DNA from: Nematostella vectensis | Lineage: Eukaryota; Cnidaria; Anthozoa; Actiniaria; Edwardsiidae | Length of the DNA: 64,000 nucleotides | Reading direction: 5' to 3' | Assembly (NCBI RefSeq): GCF_932526225.1 | Contig: NC_064041.1 | Coordinates: 1,376,699-1,440,698 of the forward strand | Shown: positions 13,628-25,211 of the stretch, one piece after another | Layout of the letters: every line of letters starts with the position of its first letter | How positions within the stretch are numbered: the first letter of the stretch is position 1 | Translations under genes and position numbers: made by a program | Notes under the pieces: generated by a model | Seen by the model: only the letters and a program-made list of their open reading frames with translations | What the model was told of the DNA's origin: nothing | Databases searched by the model: none

Positions 13628-14076
13628 ACAATGTTACTTATGTGCACCATGTTACTTATGTGTTGTTCCAAGAATCATCCAACATCAACGTCAGCAACCT
13701 CAATCACAGTGCGTCAAATGACTAAGTTCCTCTTTGGCGGTAAGTGATTCTGGAATAATATATATAAAAAATAACACCATTACAATGTTTCTTATGTGCA
13801 CCATGTAGTTCCTAGAATTATCCAACGTAAACATCAGCAACATCAGTGCAACAAATGACTAGTTCCCCTTTGGGGGTAAGTGATTCTGGAATAATATATA
13901 TAAAAAATAACACCATTACATCAATAGACAATGTTTCTTATGTGCACCATGTAGTTCCTAGAATTATCCAACGTCAACATCAGCAACATCAGTGCAACAA
14001 ATGACTAGTTCTCATTTGATTCATGAATAATATATACTAATATTTATTAGAGATAACACCATTACATCAATAGACA
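13628..14076 (+). repeat. 147-bp tandem repeat, three copies
   Basis: Copies start near 13628, 13783 and 13930. Each runs from atgtttcttatgtgcaccat through aattatccaacgt and caacatcagtgcaac to aacaccattacatcaataga. A more diverged partial copy lies at about 13291-13420. Each copy carries gggtaagtgattctg, which resembles a splice donor, but no coding frame supports an exon. Confidence 0.85.
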
Positions 14077-14799
14077 ATGTTTCTAGTGTGTACCTATTGC
14101 GCATTACGCTATTAGAGTAATATCAATCACATGCCAAATGACTCTGGAAATATAACACAATTTTTAAAATGTCTTTTAAATGATTGCTCACAAGGGAAAA
14201 AGAAAATTTCCCGAATTCTCTCGGTCAATAGTTTTTTTTAAATATTAACCAACTGGGGAACATTTGATTTGAACTTCTGCACATAACATTGACTAATGCC
14301 ATTTAGGCATTGCTTAAAGGCGGAGCCGGCACATTTGTATTCCAAACGTCTTTCACAGTTTTTACAATAATAATACTATAAGGTATAGCCTACACACAAT
14401 GGTGTCAGGACTAATCTAATTCAATGGCGAAGAACAATAACAGGGATAATACAGTTCAGATACAAGGGAAGTATAGTGATGCCTCTGCAATCACCTCTGG
14501 GAATGTGCTGAGAAGCCTTTTGGTAGGGATTGGCCACTTTTTTATTGTGGTTCACAAGAAAAGCAATGAAAGTACTATTGACTACCTCTGAATTTGTTAT
14601 TGTCCCTTTTTATATCTATCACAGACTAGACAATCATCTAATTTTATGGTCACTAAAAACAACAAACACCCCAGTAATCTGTTGGAAATGTGGCTGCCTT
14701 ACAGGTGTGGTTTAAATAATAACTAAAACTGCTTAGAATTGTTTTCAAAATTGCTGAAAAACAAGATAACTTTTTTCATATCTTTTTATGTACTGCCAA
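14077..14799. other. No recognised feature
   Basis: AT-rich sequence. Short reading frames such as 14530-14715 show no family resemblance or convincing splice context. Confidence 0.5.
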
Positions 14800-15240
14800 G
14801 TTCAGTGAATTTTATGTACCGGCAAGTTCAGTCCGGTATCAAGAGCCTTATTCATTCTTTTACAGAGCAGTCAGATTATGGAACCTCTAACCTCTGCCAG
14901 CCTTCGAGGAAGGCAACACCACACCTTAAGCAGCTTTGATTAAATTTTTTTTCCATAAATTCATTTGTTTGACTATTCATTATTAGTTATTTATTATTTA
15001 TGTCTATTTTTAATTTGTAAGGACCTTCTAGGATTAGTGCAAACTAGTTGTTGAGGTGAAAGAAACTAATAACGCCATCTTTAATATATAATTTTACATG
15101 GTTTTAATTAATAGTTTTAATAATATAAATTATTGCTTACATATTTTCAAATTTTTAATATTATTGTTATAATTATAACATAAACGTAATTCAGCCTACT
15201 GGCTGCAATGTTTTATGAATAAACCATCTATCTATCTATC
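14800..15240 (+). mobile_element. 3' end of a non-LTR retrotransposon (LINE)
   Basis: One frame around 14835-14945 reads YSFFYRAVRLWNL, a stop, then PLPAFEEGNTTP. This matches the conserved C-terminal F-x-R-(A/T)-(V/I)-R-x-WN-x-LP pattern of CR1/L2/jockey-type reverse transcriptases. It is interrupted by stops. About 290 bp of AT-rich untranslated sequence follows and ends in aataaa and an (ATCT)n tract at 15225-15240, a typical LINE tail. This is a dead, 5'-truncated copy; the clade cannot be assigned. Confidence 0.6.
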
Positions 15241-16397
15241 TACGCCGAACTAATAAGCATATATTCCCCTCAGAAAGAAATAATTTACAAAACTAACCTA
15301 AATTGTTCTTACCAAACAAAAATCAAAGATGAGAAAATATGAGATAACATACATTCGTTTACTCTTTTTGCCTTTTAGTCTGGCTTAGATTCTATAGTAA
15401 GTTATATAGAATAAGATTGACACGAGAAATTGTCATTTGGACAGAAATAACAGAAGCGGTTTTGTTCGAACAATTCGCACTTATTTTAGATTTTTGAGTA
15501 CACCATGATTATAAATAAAAACAGTAACTCTACAAAAGATATAGTTACAGTAAAGGAAAACTACAGTTTAAGTTAAGACTAAACTGAACACCAACGAATG
15601 AGTAAAGTATTCAATCAGAACAATAGTCTACAAACTACGATCAGAAGCGATAAAATTGTTTGATAAGTTTACGATTTGAAAACGTACCGTTTCATTCGTT
15701 TCAAGTCGGCGAGAGACCAACATTAATAATCTTACTTTTGCTGCTTTATTGTCTTCGATTTCTTCGTCATTAAGACATGGATCCCTTCTTATATTTGAGG
15801 CTTTTTGTAAAGACTTTCTTTTGAAGACTTTCTTTCATCGCTAAGTTGTGATTCGGTAGTGTAAATCGATCTTCCGCCGTGTGATAACCAGTTTGTTGTG
15901 GGCGAAATTCGACAGCGGAATCAGAGAAAATTGTAGATTCATTGATTTAAGCAATTCATGACTGTAAATAAGATTTCTGAAATATATTTTCCACTCCTTA
16001 GATGTTTGGAAGTTTGCATTTTTCTCGAGTGAATGCGACCGTGTCAACGAAGCGTGGCAGAACGAGGCAGAACCACAGGGCTCCCGCGCAATGACCAAAA
16101 AACAGTCGCATGTATATTTTCTACTAGTGGTTACCCGTTTCAATCCTTCAATGTATTGGGCTTCCTGTTGCTTATATTTATCTCATTATTAATTTACCTT
16201 AAAAAATGTGAAAAGGCGCTTTCTATAAAATACCGCCCGTGTTTTAGTATTCCACCTTTTCCAATATCCGTGTTGGGAGCCCTGTGCATGATGTTTTTGG
16301 CGGGAATCGAACAACCAAATTCAAACCACGAAAGTCCGCACGGGCATATGTTGGGTTTTGTGAATAAGACCCTGTCCCCACCTATCCGTTTTCGTAT
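15241..16397. other. No recognised feature
   Basis: Mostly AT-rich. The stretch 16020-16150 is GC-richer and contains gctcccgcgcaatg, which looks like the edge of an old DNA transposon, but no paired terminal repeat was found. The reading frames here (15841-16143 minus, 16033-16770 plus) show no recognisable protein. Confidence 0.4.
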
Positions 16398-16755
16398 GAA
16401 AACGCAACCTTTTTGTTCCGTTTTCAAAGAGATCCGCGTCCACACAAAGCGTTTTCATTTTGATACGACCCGTCCCCACGGAAAAAACGATACGAAAACG
16501 ATAACAAGCTCTACAGCGCATGCGTACTCGCGCGCCAAGTGGACTGGACCTGAGTTATCACGCCATCGTTTTCGAAAGGTTCCGTTTTCGTCCGTCCCCA
16601 CGGCGCCGAAAGGGTATCGTTTTCAAATTGTTCCACTCTGGAGATCGTTTTCAAATTGTTCCACTCTGGAGATCGTTTTCGTTCCGTTTTCGGTCATCGA
16701 TTTCGCGTTTCCGTGTGGACGATACCCGTATCCGTATCAAAAAGGTTGCGTTTTC
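16398..16755. mobile_element. MITE-like element with 18-bp perfect inverted ends
   Basis: gaaaacgcaacctttttg at 16398-16415 is exactly inverted at 16738-16755. The arms continue imperfectly inward (the right arm carries gtgtggacgatacccgtatc, the left cgcgtccacacaaagcg). The interior is rich in cgttttc and contains a 28-bp tandem duplication (ttgttccactctggagatcg) near 16630-16680. No transposase frame is present, so it is non-autonomous. The superfamily is uncertain because no clean target duplication was seen. Confidence 0.75.
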
Positions 16756-18548
16756 AAACGATCTGATTAAATAAGCGTTTATGCACCGTCCATTAATGGA
16801 TTGAATTGAAGTTAAAAGTCGAAAAGTCTTGCAGTTGTAGATAAAAGCTGTCTTCTTCCGTGTTTTTGTTTGCGAACCGTTTTGGTTACGCGACTTTCTT
16901 TTCGAGGTAGGAATAATGGCTTTCTAATAACGATAAAAAGACGGTTGTGTTTTCCGCTACAATTAATCTATCCATGCAATGAAACTACGGCAAGTATTCG
17001 AATTCATTTTCAGATTTGATTTCTACACATATTCCGAAAATTGTCTAGAATAAGATTTCTCCTCTACGATGATATTTTTGAGATAGACTTATTGCTGTAT
17101 ACTTTTAGTGTGTCTTTCTTGAGAGATACGGAGGTCTGAAGATCATTAGTCCTTTTTTGCTGAGGGAAATAAATTATTTTTGTGCTTCTGTGAAACCTCG
17201 AAAATGGCGCCTTTGCGAGTGTGATACTCTCGCTTGGCGTGAGTTAGAACCCTTCTATCCGGTATTATCTTGAAATAAAAACCATTTTGCACACCTCCTC
17301 TCCGGCAATGTGTTTAAATGGCGTGGTTCCGGAGTTTTCTAGCTCAGCCGTTTTTTCGCAAAAGGTGGTCAACAGTCCATTCCTTAGCGTATTATATATA
17401 ATAGACAGATGGGGCTCCGCTGTGATGCTAGTAACGGTTGCCCACTGACTTCTAGATGGGAATCAAGTTGATGTCATGTTTAGTTCCTCCAGTGGCAGCC
17501 TTCCTTATTCTTTCAAAAGTCGAATTTTAATAGAACTCAGTTTTTATATAATTTGATTGAATGTTTTAGTCTTGCTTGCGTACGATCCGATATGGGAAGA
17601 TCAGTCCGTCCTTACGCGCAGTTCTTAGGCGTTAGGTTGAATCTTTTTCATTATTGAATGGGGTGGGGTCTCTGTTCATAAAACTTTTATGAACAGCTTG
17701 TCGGCGAACTGTCAAAACCTCCTACTGTTGCTTAACAATTTTATCATGACAACAACTTGATCGTCTGGAACTTCGCTTTTTTGATTTTAACATTCGGGAG
17801 ACCAGGCATTATTTGTTGAACATTAGGAGAGAAGAGGGGAAAGAGGAAAATATGTAGAGGCGAGGGGGTGTTTGGACATAATAAGGCCTGGATTTGTGAC
17901 TAGCATGAGGTCTAATAGCTACGTCATAGCAAAGAATCTATTTTATTTTTATATATATTTTTAACATTTTCCGCTATGAGACCCAATAAGGTCGAAACAG
18001 ATGTCCGAGATGGATTCTATGATTTGTGTGAACGTCTGCTCCATCCAAGACGGCAGCATGCTTTCCAACGTAACATCAGTTACGTGTAACGTGCAGTTGA
18101 ATAGCGTTTTCGTAACGGCTCTGAGCATGTGTTATTACATTCCGTGATCTTTTGTTTTGATAATAACTATTGTTTTATGTTTGTAAAACTACGGGAGAGA
18201 TGATTTTTTTAGTGTTTTGAAAATAAACGAAAACATATTCTCTCGGCGGTATGTATTATCAAGGGATTTAAATTAGGTTTTTGTGTTTTTTTCTTTCTCT
18301 TGGTGTTCGCTCTCGAACCGCTGTAACTTTTTTTTATATGTTCTTTTTCTATATTTTTTAGAATGGCCTATTTAGCGGATAAGGTATTTTTTTCTGTTTT
18401 TATTGTTAGTAACGTTTCATTGATTTTGTTTTGTTTTGTATTTTCAGGTTGTTGATCTTCGCTTTATCATTTGTTAGTTTTTTTTTATATAATCATTCAA
18501 TTTTGTAGAGAATTCTGATATCTATGCCTCGGATGGGCTAGTAAAGGT
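16756..18548. other. Intergenic, no recognised feature
   Basis: AT-rich sequence with no long reading frame, RNA gene or strong repeat visible. If the recombinase remnant downstream belonged to a larger element, its upstream genes would lie here, but no reverse transcriptase motif was found. Confidence 0.4.
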
Positions 18549-18549
18549 T

Positions 18550-18740
18550 ATGCGCCGGATGCGCAGTTTTCCCCAGATGCGGGCTAAGGATATGCGCCGG
18601 ATGCGCAGTTTGCCCCAGATGCGGGCTAAGGATATGCGCCGGATGCGCAGTTTGCCCCAGATGCGGGCCTAATTATATGCGCCGGATGCGCGGTTTGCCC
18701 CGGGATGGGCTTTAGCCGGATTATGCGCCGGATGGGCTTT
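18550..18740 (+). repeat. 42-bp GC-rich tandem repeat, about 4.5 copies
   Basis: The unit atgcgccggatgcgcagttt+gccccagatgcgggctaagg+at starts at 18550, 18592 and 18634, then in diverged form at 18677 and 18723. It is much more GC-rich than the surrounding DNA and contains the near-palindrome gcgccggatgcgc. It sits about 150 bp upstream of the recombinase remnant and could be an internal repeat of that element. Confidence 0.9.
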
Positions 18741-18891
18741 TGTATTTATACTGTTTTTTTTTTTAATAAATTAATTTAGTAAGGTTATTCTATCTATTCT
18801 GGGTTTATGTTTGTTTGCTTTTTCTATTTTTCCTTTCACATGTTTTTCAGTTGTTTTCGACTCAACGCTATGGTCCGACTTCAAGTCGGTT

Positions 18892-19793
18892 ATGCCCTCT
18901 CATCTTCTCCACGCAGTAGATAAAGTACAACAGACTGTTTTACGTTCGAAATCTAATGGAACTGTCAAGACCTTTTAGGAGGTTTCAATCGTTGGAAGCG
19001 CTGGGCGACTAACAATCATTTAAGTCATTTTCCTGCTTACCCATTCTATGTTGCAGTTTATTTTCAGTGCTTATTGGAATCAGCACAAAGCCCTTCGCCC
19101 ATCTTGAATGCGGCTTATTCAATTGACTGGGTGCTCTCCCTAGGGGGGGGGGGGGGGGCTACCAAAAATCTCGGATCATGCTATAGTTAAGACGCTGCTT
19201 GATGCTTCCAAAAGAATGCTGGGAAAGCCTAGAAACAAAAAAGAACCAGTAACTGAAGAGATGTTGTTGGCGTTGGTCTCAAAGTTTGGGAAAAATCCTT
19301 CTCTGAGCCTTGTGTTTAGTTGGTTATGCGGTTTTTCTGCGGTTCAGTGTAGTATTAGATGTTGTGATGTTAAATTGTTCCCCTCGTATGCGTTTATCTT
19401 TATAGAGTCATCTAAGACTGATCAACTACTCGAGGGAGCCTGGGTGACAATTGCTCGTTCTGAATTGATGACATGTCCGGTAGCTGCCCTGGAGAAATAC
19501 ATAGCATTCGCTGACTTGAAACTGGACGATGATCTGCCTTTATTCTGTGTTTTAGCTGGACCATCTTGCTCTACCAAGGTACGCTCTCAAGGAGGCGTTC
19601 ACTGGGATTACAGACGTGTCGAAGATTAGTCGCACAGCCTTAGATCTGGTGGAGCTACAGCCGCAGCCAATAACGGGATTCCCGATAGACTGTTTAAACG
19701 TCATGGCAATGGTCGAGTGAGAATGCTAAAGACGGCTATGTTAAAGACAATCTAGACTCACTTTTATCTGTTTCCAGAAACTTAGGAATTTAA
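18892..19793 (+). pseudogene. Decayed tyrosine recombinase of a mobile element
   Basis: Pieces in different frames line up with the XerD-like recombinases carried by DIRS/Ngaro/Crypton-type elements. From an ATG at 18892 one frame reads ...TVLRSKSNGTVKTF. After a frameshift, FNRWKRWATNNHLSHFPAYP... matches the N-terminal core-binding domain up to a run of 16 G at 19143-19158. The longest piece (19216-19629, 137 residues) contains KKEPVTEEMLLAL and ESSKTDQLLEGAWVTIA of the catalytic domain. Further shifts give the HxxR box (SHSLRSGGATAAANNGIPDR, near 19628) and the nucleophile region (KDGYVKDNLDSLLSVSRNLG) ending with a stop at 19791-19793. The first catalytic arginine region (GFSAVQCS) has lost the expected arginine. 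With at least four frameshifts it is inactive. No accompanying reverse transcriptase was found, so the element class is open. Confidence 0.85.
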
Positions 19794-20373
19794 TTTGCCT
19801 TGCCCAGCTGGCATAAGAGGTGCGGTCCTTAGGGCTGGGGTTTTCCCCGTGTTTTCAATGTGTATAAGTGCTGCGGAGCACATAGGGGTTTTTCACCCTT
19901 TGGAAATTCCGCACGCCCTCTTTTCAGATATTATCTAGACAAGGTATCAGTTTTTAATATGTAAACACTGACTCACCCAGTATGTTTGTAAATACAACTA
20001 ATAAATGCGCTTCTCAGCCGAGCACACGACAAATATAAAGGCGTGCTTGTTGTTGTGTTCGCACGACCGGGGGGGGGAGGGGGGAGGGGGAGGGGGGGGA
20101 GGGGGATAATAAATTTAGGAGAGAGATGATAATTTTGTCATCTCGCCTGTTGGACACCGAGTACCACTGTGTAACCAAACTTCATGACAGTTTAGATTGA
20201 GGCCTTAATCCTCGAGGCTATAAATCAACGCATTCGATCAAGGAGAACGTTCCCGGTTTTTTTCCTACAGGGTTTTATTCCGGTTTTTCGTATCGGGCGT
20301 GTGATTATGAGGTTGTATTTTTCTAGGATTCAATTTCTACTGTGTAATTGCTCCTGCTCCTAATTTATAACTA
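19794..20373. other. Non-coding, with a G-rich tract
   Basis: This may include the 3' part of the recombinase element. A run of G tracts separated by single A at about 20069-20105 could form G-quadruplexes on the + strand. Nothing else was recognised. Confidence 0.5.
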
Positions 20374-20948
20374 AGTATTATAAGTCACGAGTATTATAAG
20401 TCGCCAGTACTCCAAGTCACGAGTATTATAAGTCACGAGTATTATAAGTCGCCAGTACTCCAAGTCGCCAGTACTCCAAGTCGCCAGTACTCCAAGTCGC
20501 CAGTACTCCAAGTCGCCAGTACTCCAAGTCGCCAGTACTCCAAGTCGCCAGTACTCCAAGTCGCCAGTACTCCAAGTCGCCAGTACTCCAAGTCGCCAGT
20601 ACTCCAAGTCGCCAGTACTCCAAGTCGCGAGTACTCCAAGTCGCCAGTACTCCAAGTCGCGAGTACTCCAAGTCGCGAGTACTCCAAGTCGCCAGTACTC
20701 CAAGTCGCCAGTACTCCAAGTCGCGAGTACTCCAAGTCGCGAGTACTCCAAGTCGCGAGTACTCCAAGTCGCGAGTACTCCAAGTCGCGGGTACTCCAAG
20801 TCGCGAGTACTTCAAGTCGCGAGTACTTCAAGTCGCGAGTACTTCAAGTCGCGAGTACTTCAAGTCGCGAGTACTTCAAGTCGCGAGTACTTCAAGTCGC
20901 GAGTACTTCAAGTCGCGAGTACTTCAAGTCGCGAGTACTTCAAGTCGC
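20374..20948 (+). repeat. 16-bp minisatellite, about 36 copies
   Basis: The unit is ccaagtcgccagtact. Sequence changes in order along the array: attataagtcacgag forms at the left end, gccagtactcc in the middle, gcgagtactcc next, and a uniform run of gcgagtacttc at the right. Because 16 leaves remainder 1 on division by 3, all three minus-strand frames give the same 16-residue peptide; these frames are not considered genes. Confidence 0.97.
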
Positions 20949-21723
20949 AAGCTTAGAATGCTTCTACATATATCTATTTTCTTGTATTAGTTTTCCAAGT
21001 TTGACATTTTTAAATAAAATGTGTAGTGGTACCATGTTCGCAGGCACCCAGAACGAGCCACACACATGGTGTTTTTGTTGTTCTTGCGCATTAGCGCGTT
21101 GTTAGCGGAGGGTAGTAATGAATAGCATATTCTTGATAAGGACAATACTAGCTCTCGCCACTAAAGAGGATAGTCTTGTATCTCAGATTCCTGTCGCCAG
21201 CTATCCGAGACTAACACAAACACAGCACCTACCAATGTGATAATCTAAGATCCGCGTTGTTAAGCCAGCCATTGCAGCAACTCCTTAATGAAAACACACT
21301 TAAACAATTAGTATACGACCGCAAATGGCTAAAGCCTGAACGTGTTAGTGAATGTATGAGTTTGAAACGTACAGCAGAACAGGCCATGATACCGCTGATC
21401 GTTAATTTAGGCCCTCAGAGTCGGATATGTCGTTGGGTATAGGCACTTTTCGGTCTTTTTGAACAACCCCTTGTTTAGGGCGCAAGATATATATGGCTAA
21501 TAGAACGGTGGTCACATTTGACGGAGATTCAAAGTCCTTTGGTGGTAAATGCTGTGGTAGTAGCCTTTGTGTTCATAGAAACACAACAAAATGATCACGT
21601 TTCATATGGGTTTATTTATGTCTCGGCAATAAATATCACTTTTAGTGGGAAAAAAGATCGAAGAATGCATATCGATCATTCGTTGTCTAGTTGTTGGTTT
21701 GGTTGTTCTGATGGCATTTGACT
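20949..21723. other. No recognised feature
   Basis: Contains a short frame (21257-21442, 61 residues) without recognisable similarity. No repeats or RNA genes were seen. Confidence 0.4.
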
Positions 21724-21802
21724 TTCTTCCAGTCTTTCTTCCAGTCTTTCTTCCAGACTTTCTTCCAGTCTTTTTTCCAGTCTTTCTTCCAGTCTTTATT
21801 TT
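21724..21802 (+). repeat. 12-bp minisatellite (cttccagtcttt)
   Basis: About six to seven copies of cttccagtcttt with single-base changes. It is pyrimidine-rich and accounts for the short low-complexity frames on both strands. Confidence 0.9.
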
Positions 21803-22439
21803 TAATCTTTCTTGCTTATGCGTGGTCACCTAGTCCCTCACTACCTTTCCACGCGATTTCCAGCGCCCTGCGGAGGTGTCGGGATGTGTCAGGATGTATT
21901 AGGATGTGTCTGTACGGTGACCATAGCCTAAGGGCGTACTGTAACCTTCTAGACAGCTTTTCGCAGTTGAGTGGGGGGGGGGGGGGGGTTCCTTGCTAGG
22001 GGCCTGTGTCAAGAGCCGAAAATACAGTTGCAAGTAGTACAAGATAAATGAAAGATTTAAATCTTGACGTAAAGTTGTCTTGATTTGATTGAAAAAGTAG
22101 TAAAAAAAACCATAAGCAGAAGACATTACACCACATTGATCAGAAGACTATGAAAGTCAGCCCCTTGAGTGTACTCACATTGGATTCTTAATTATATATA
22201 TTACAAAAAAGTATACAAAGTGTTTTAACCTTTAAACTATAGAATTGTATACTTAATACTCGAAACGTCAGTAGCTAGACTTCTCTTTTTTACACAGAGG
22301 CGTAAAGCATTCAATTTCAACCTCGTGTTAATTTTTTACTCTGATTCCACCATGCATACGCAGACTTCTTCAGCTACTCTGTAGTTTTTCTAGTCAGACC
22401 ACAGGTTAAACCCCTGAATACACTCGTATGGGATAGCAG
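21803..22439. other. No recognised feature
   Basis: Includes a poly-G run at about 21972-21988 and AT-rich DNA. No gene could be supported. Confidence 0.4.
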
Positions 22440-23178
22440 CTAGTAGAATTTTGAGAACTGAATATCCTTAATTATGACGTAAAAATATGGTGCCGTAGCA
22501 CCATAAGTTTCATAGGCGGGCATGTGGTTATACCCGTTGTTATAAATGTAATCCTTGTAGAAGATCTCGTCTTTGACTTCGAATCCAGGTCTTGGAGAAT
22601 AGCGCCTGGCTTTCATTTCCAGAAGCTGTGTCAACAAAAAACTTCGCTCCTTCCTTTTCGCCAAGATCTTTGCAAGTCTCCACAAGATTTTGGCTATCCC
22701 GAGTCTTCTATAATCAGGAGAAACTCCTATTTTAAAACAAAGCAAAACATTTGCATAATTGTTTTGTAATTCCTGACTTTGATAGAAAATCCTCTCGAGA
22801 TTCCCATTTAAAGTAAAACTTTGCTCGTAATATTGTTTTATATCCTCTGGTAGCGCTATGTCATCCGGAAGGTCTTGGTAAGCTTATACCAGTTGTAACG
22901 CCCACTACTTCATTGACAGAATTGGGCTTCTTTTCGGTAGCCACTACTGATACCCCATCTTTCACGGAGGCTCGGCAGGTCACCGAGATTTGATGATTGC
23001 TCTCATTACCTCTCCATTCAAGAACGCCTTCGTTAGCGTGTGAGCAGCTTCCTGTACATTTTCGTCCTTTTAACACTTTGTAAACGATCTCTAGCTTGGG
23101 TTTAGACATGTAAAACATTGGAAGGGAACAATATTGAAATTTTCTCTGGTTTTGGGTTAAGACGTCTAGGATGAACAA
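22440..23178 (-). pseudogene. GNAT-fold acetyltransferase split by one frameshift
   Basis: Read on the minus strand, the first half (ATG choices at 23178, 23120 or 23109) includes MSKPKLEIVYKVLKG and DGVSVVATEKK...EVVGVTTGISL, which fits strands beta2-beta3 of a GCN5-related N-acetyltransferase, and stops at 22861. A second frame is open from 22883 and includes LPDDIALPEDIKQYY, then VLLCFKIGVSPDYRRLGIAKIL, the acetyl-CoA-binding motif A (V-x-P-x-Y-R-x-x-G-I/L), and ends at 22440. The halves overlap by only 20 bases (22864-22883), too short for an intron, so a single indel or a sequencing error separates them. Joined, the product would be about 240 residues, a normal GNAT length, apparently in one exon. 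GNAT enzymes move an acetyl group from acetyl-CoA to an amine; the substrate cannot be predicted. It may be a pseudogene or a functional gene misread here. Confidence 0.6.
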
Positions 23179-23249
23179 TATTCAAATTTTTATTTAAAAA
23201 TTTTGGACTCGATTAACCGAAATGGGTCATTCTTTATGTGTTTTAGGGA

Positions 23250-23345
23250 TGTTGTAGGACCTTTTAATGACAGCAATATTTTAAGATAGTTTCTTTTGGG
23301 GTCACAGGTTTTAGGTCTTCGTTTTGTAGTGTTACGAGGTTTTGG
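23250..23345 (+). repeat. Partial copy of the 58.5-kb inverted-repeat element family
   Basis: gtcacaggttttaggtcttc+gttttgtag near 23303-23331 is repeated in the right end of the 58485-59644 element (with an internal insertion) and inverted in its left end. Only one end is present here. Confidence 0.55.
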
Positions 23346-23446
23346 GTGGTGGTTCTTGTATGGTGTTGGGGGGTAGCCGTGCATCGTACACGCTAGGCAA
23401 TGGTTAGGCCGTCTTCTTCTTTATTGAACCGCTTTAGTGTTTTCAA

Positions 23447-23692
23447 ATGGTAGAGCAACTGATGGCTAGCGGGAGGTTGGCAGTAGGAAGGCAAGTACTT
23501 TCGGAAGGTAGTGAAAGAACATCTCTATCCGGGAAAGTTGACGAAGCCAACTTTAGAGAGTCCTCACTAAGCCAACCTAGTGAAAATGCCGAGTACTATC
23601 CCCGTAACACGTTACAGTCCAATCCTCAAGCTAGTTCCTATGCTGCTCAATTTATATTAGTATCATTAATAAACTGGTCAAACTGGTTTTAG
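23447..23692 (+). CDS. Possible small hypothetical ORF (81 aa)
   Basis: The frame starts MVEQLMASGRLAVGRQVLSE and contains a Ser/Asn/Gln-rich middle. Residue use looks more protein-like than the neighbouring frames, but no family was recognised, no splice sites were assigned, and chance cannot be excluded. Confidence 0.2.
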   Translation: MVEQLMASGRLAVGRQVLSEGSERTSLSGKVDEANFRESSLSQPSENAEYYPRNTLQSNPQASSYAAQFILVSLINWSNWF

Positions 23693-25211
23693 GGATGTTG
23701 TAAGAATAGAAGATCGGGTGTTGACTTTGAGAAGAAAATCAGCTATCATCAACCAAATCCAAGCCATCCTAACCAAAGGTTGAAAGAAAAAAACACACCC
23801 TTTATTTGGTTAAAATGTGCCTTGTTTGCGACGCGCTCCCCGTGCTAGGCTCGATTTCCAGCCGTCGCTAGGCCCCACTAATAATAAATGTTTGTCCTAA
23901 GGGATCAAAGCAGACCTGTATTTAGTTCGCTAAATCTCTTTTTATATAAAGATAATAGGGTTTAGGGGTTCGTAGAATTCGAATCTACGTGCTAACGTCC
24001 TCTAGATTGTTTTTACTAAAATACTTCCGCCTTCTAAACAAAACACTTGAAATGGGATACTTAAATCTGTTTTTTAGGGCTAAGTTTTGCTTCTGAGGTA
24101 TTCTTATGATAATTTTTGGGGTGCTGGAATATTTTTAAATTCGCGACGATCATCCCTATCACAGATCTGGTTTGTATGAGCGAGCCTATCTTGTTAGAAT
24201 ATTTTCAAAATAAAACAACAGTTTGACTATTACTATCTATAATATATACTGTTGCTGCTTAAACTCGCCATTTATTGCCATTCTAAGCGAATGTTAGCGT
24301 ATTGTAAGATTTTCGCGTCGCCTCTCTCCGGTTGAGGTCGAGTTAATCGGGCGGCGGAATTGTCCTAAATGTGGGAGGGAGGGAGAGGGATTGGAGACAA
24401 AGGGGGGTTGGGGGCTTGTGATTTCGAAGGATGGGGAGGGGGTACCTGGGTTTGACATCCCGTAGGAGTTCGAGTTAGCAACTTCTACTTGTTACATCCC
24501 CACGAAATCATCTACGAGCAACCTTACGAGAAATAGAGAAACACACTATTTTTCATTATTTTTATTAATTACAAATTACTACAAATGTACATTAACCATT
24601 AAACTATATCTCTTTATATCTGATTATATCATCTGTGTATATTTTAGGTACATTCTCTTATCTACAATACGCTTCGTGCCGTCTTTTAAGCAATACTCTC
24701 CTTTATAGACCATCTGTGTCGCTTGTTCCATAATAGACAAGAATTCTCTAAAAGAGGAGTGTAATAATGTACAATAAAGGCCGAAAGAATACAAACAGCC
24801 GACATATGATGGAAAAGAGTCGCCCTCTCGATTTTTTAATGTTTTCCATGGGCCAAGTCAAGGGAGTAGAACCTGAATGATTATTCCATTACAGTAAACG
24901 CCCGCGTAATATAAGAACCAAGAGATTAAGAACCTACAGGCTGAAATTTGGAATTTAAAGCCCTTTTTTATAAGAATCTAATCAGCTTTGTGGGGAAGAA
25001 TTTGAGTGATATTTGAAAGATCACTGAAATGTTGATTGTCAAAATTCTGGATATAACTTAAACGAAACCTATAAAATATAACACGTGGAGACTATTTGAA
25101 ACATAATTTACGGTTGATAACAGAAAAGAAAAGATTTCACAAAAGTTGGCGCATTGCAAATTGTAGCTGAATACAACATGAGCTTGTAAAACTGGTTCAG
25201 CATTTATTCTT
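23693..25211. other. Intergenic, no recognised feature
   Basis: AT-rich. Two short stretches resemble tRNA fragments (ctaggctcgatttcc near 23850 and gaattcgaatctacg near 23977), but neither forms a cloverleaf with the bases around it. A G-rich patch lies at 24370-24440. Confidence 0.4.

Noticed and set aside
16033-16770. 245-residue plus frame
   Set aside because: It crosses a MITE with perfect inverted ends and shows no recognisable domain.
20371-20831. Three minus-strand frames of 129-142 residues (LEYSRLGVLATWST)
   Set aside because: 16-bp minisatellite with remainder 1 on division by 3, so all frames match.
22864-22883. A short intron joining the GNAT halves
   Set aside because: The open frames overlap by only 20 bases; spliceosomal introns this short are not credible.
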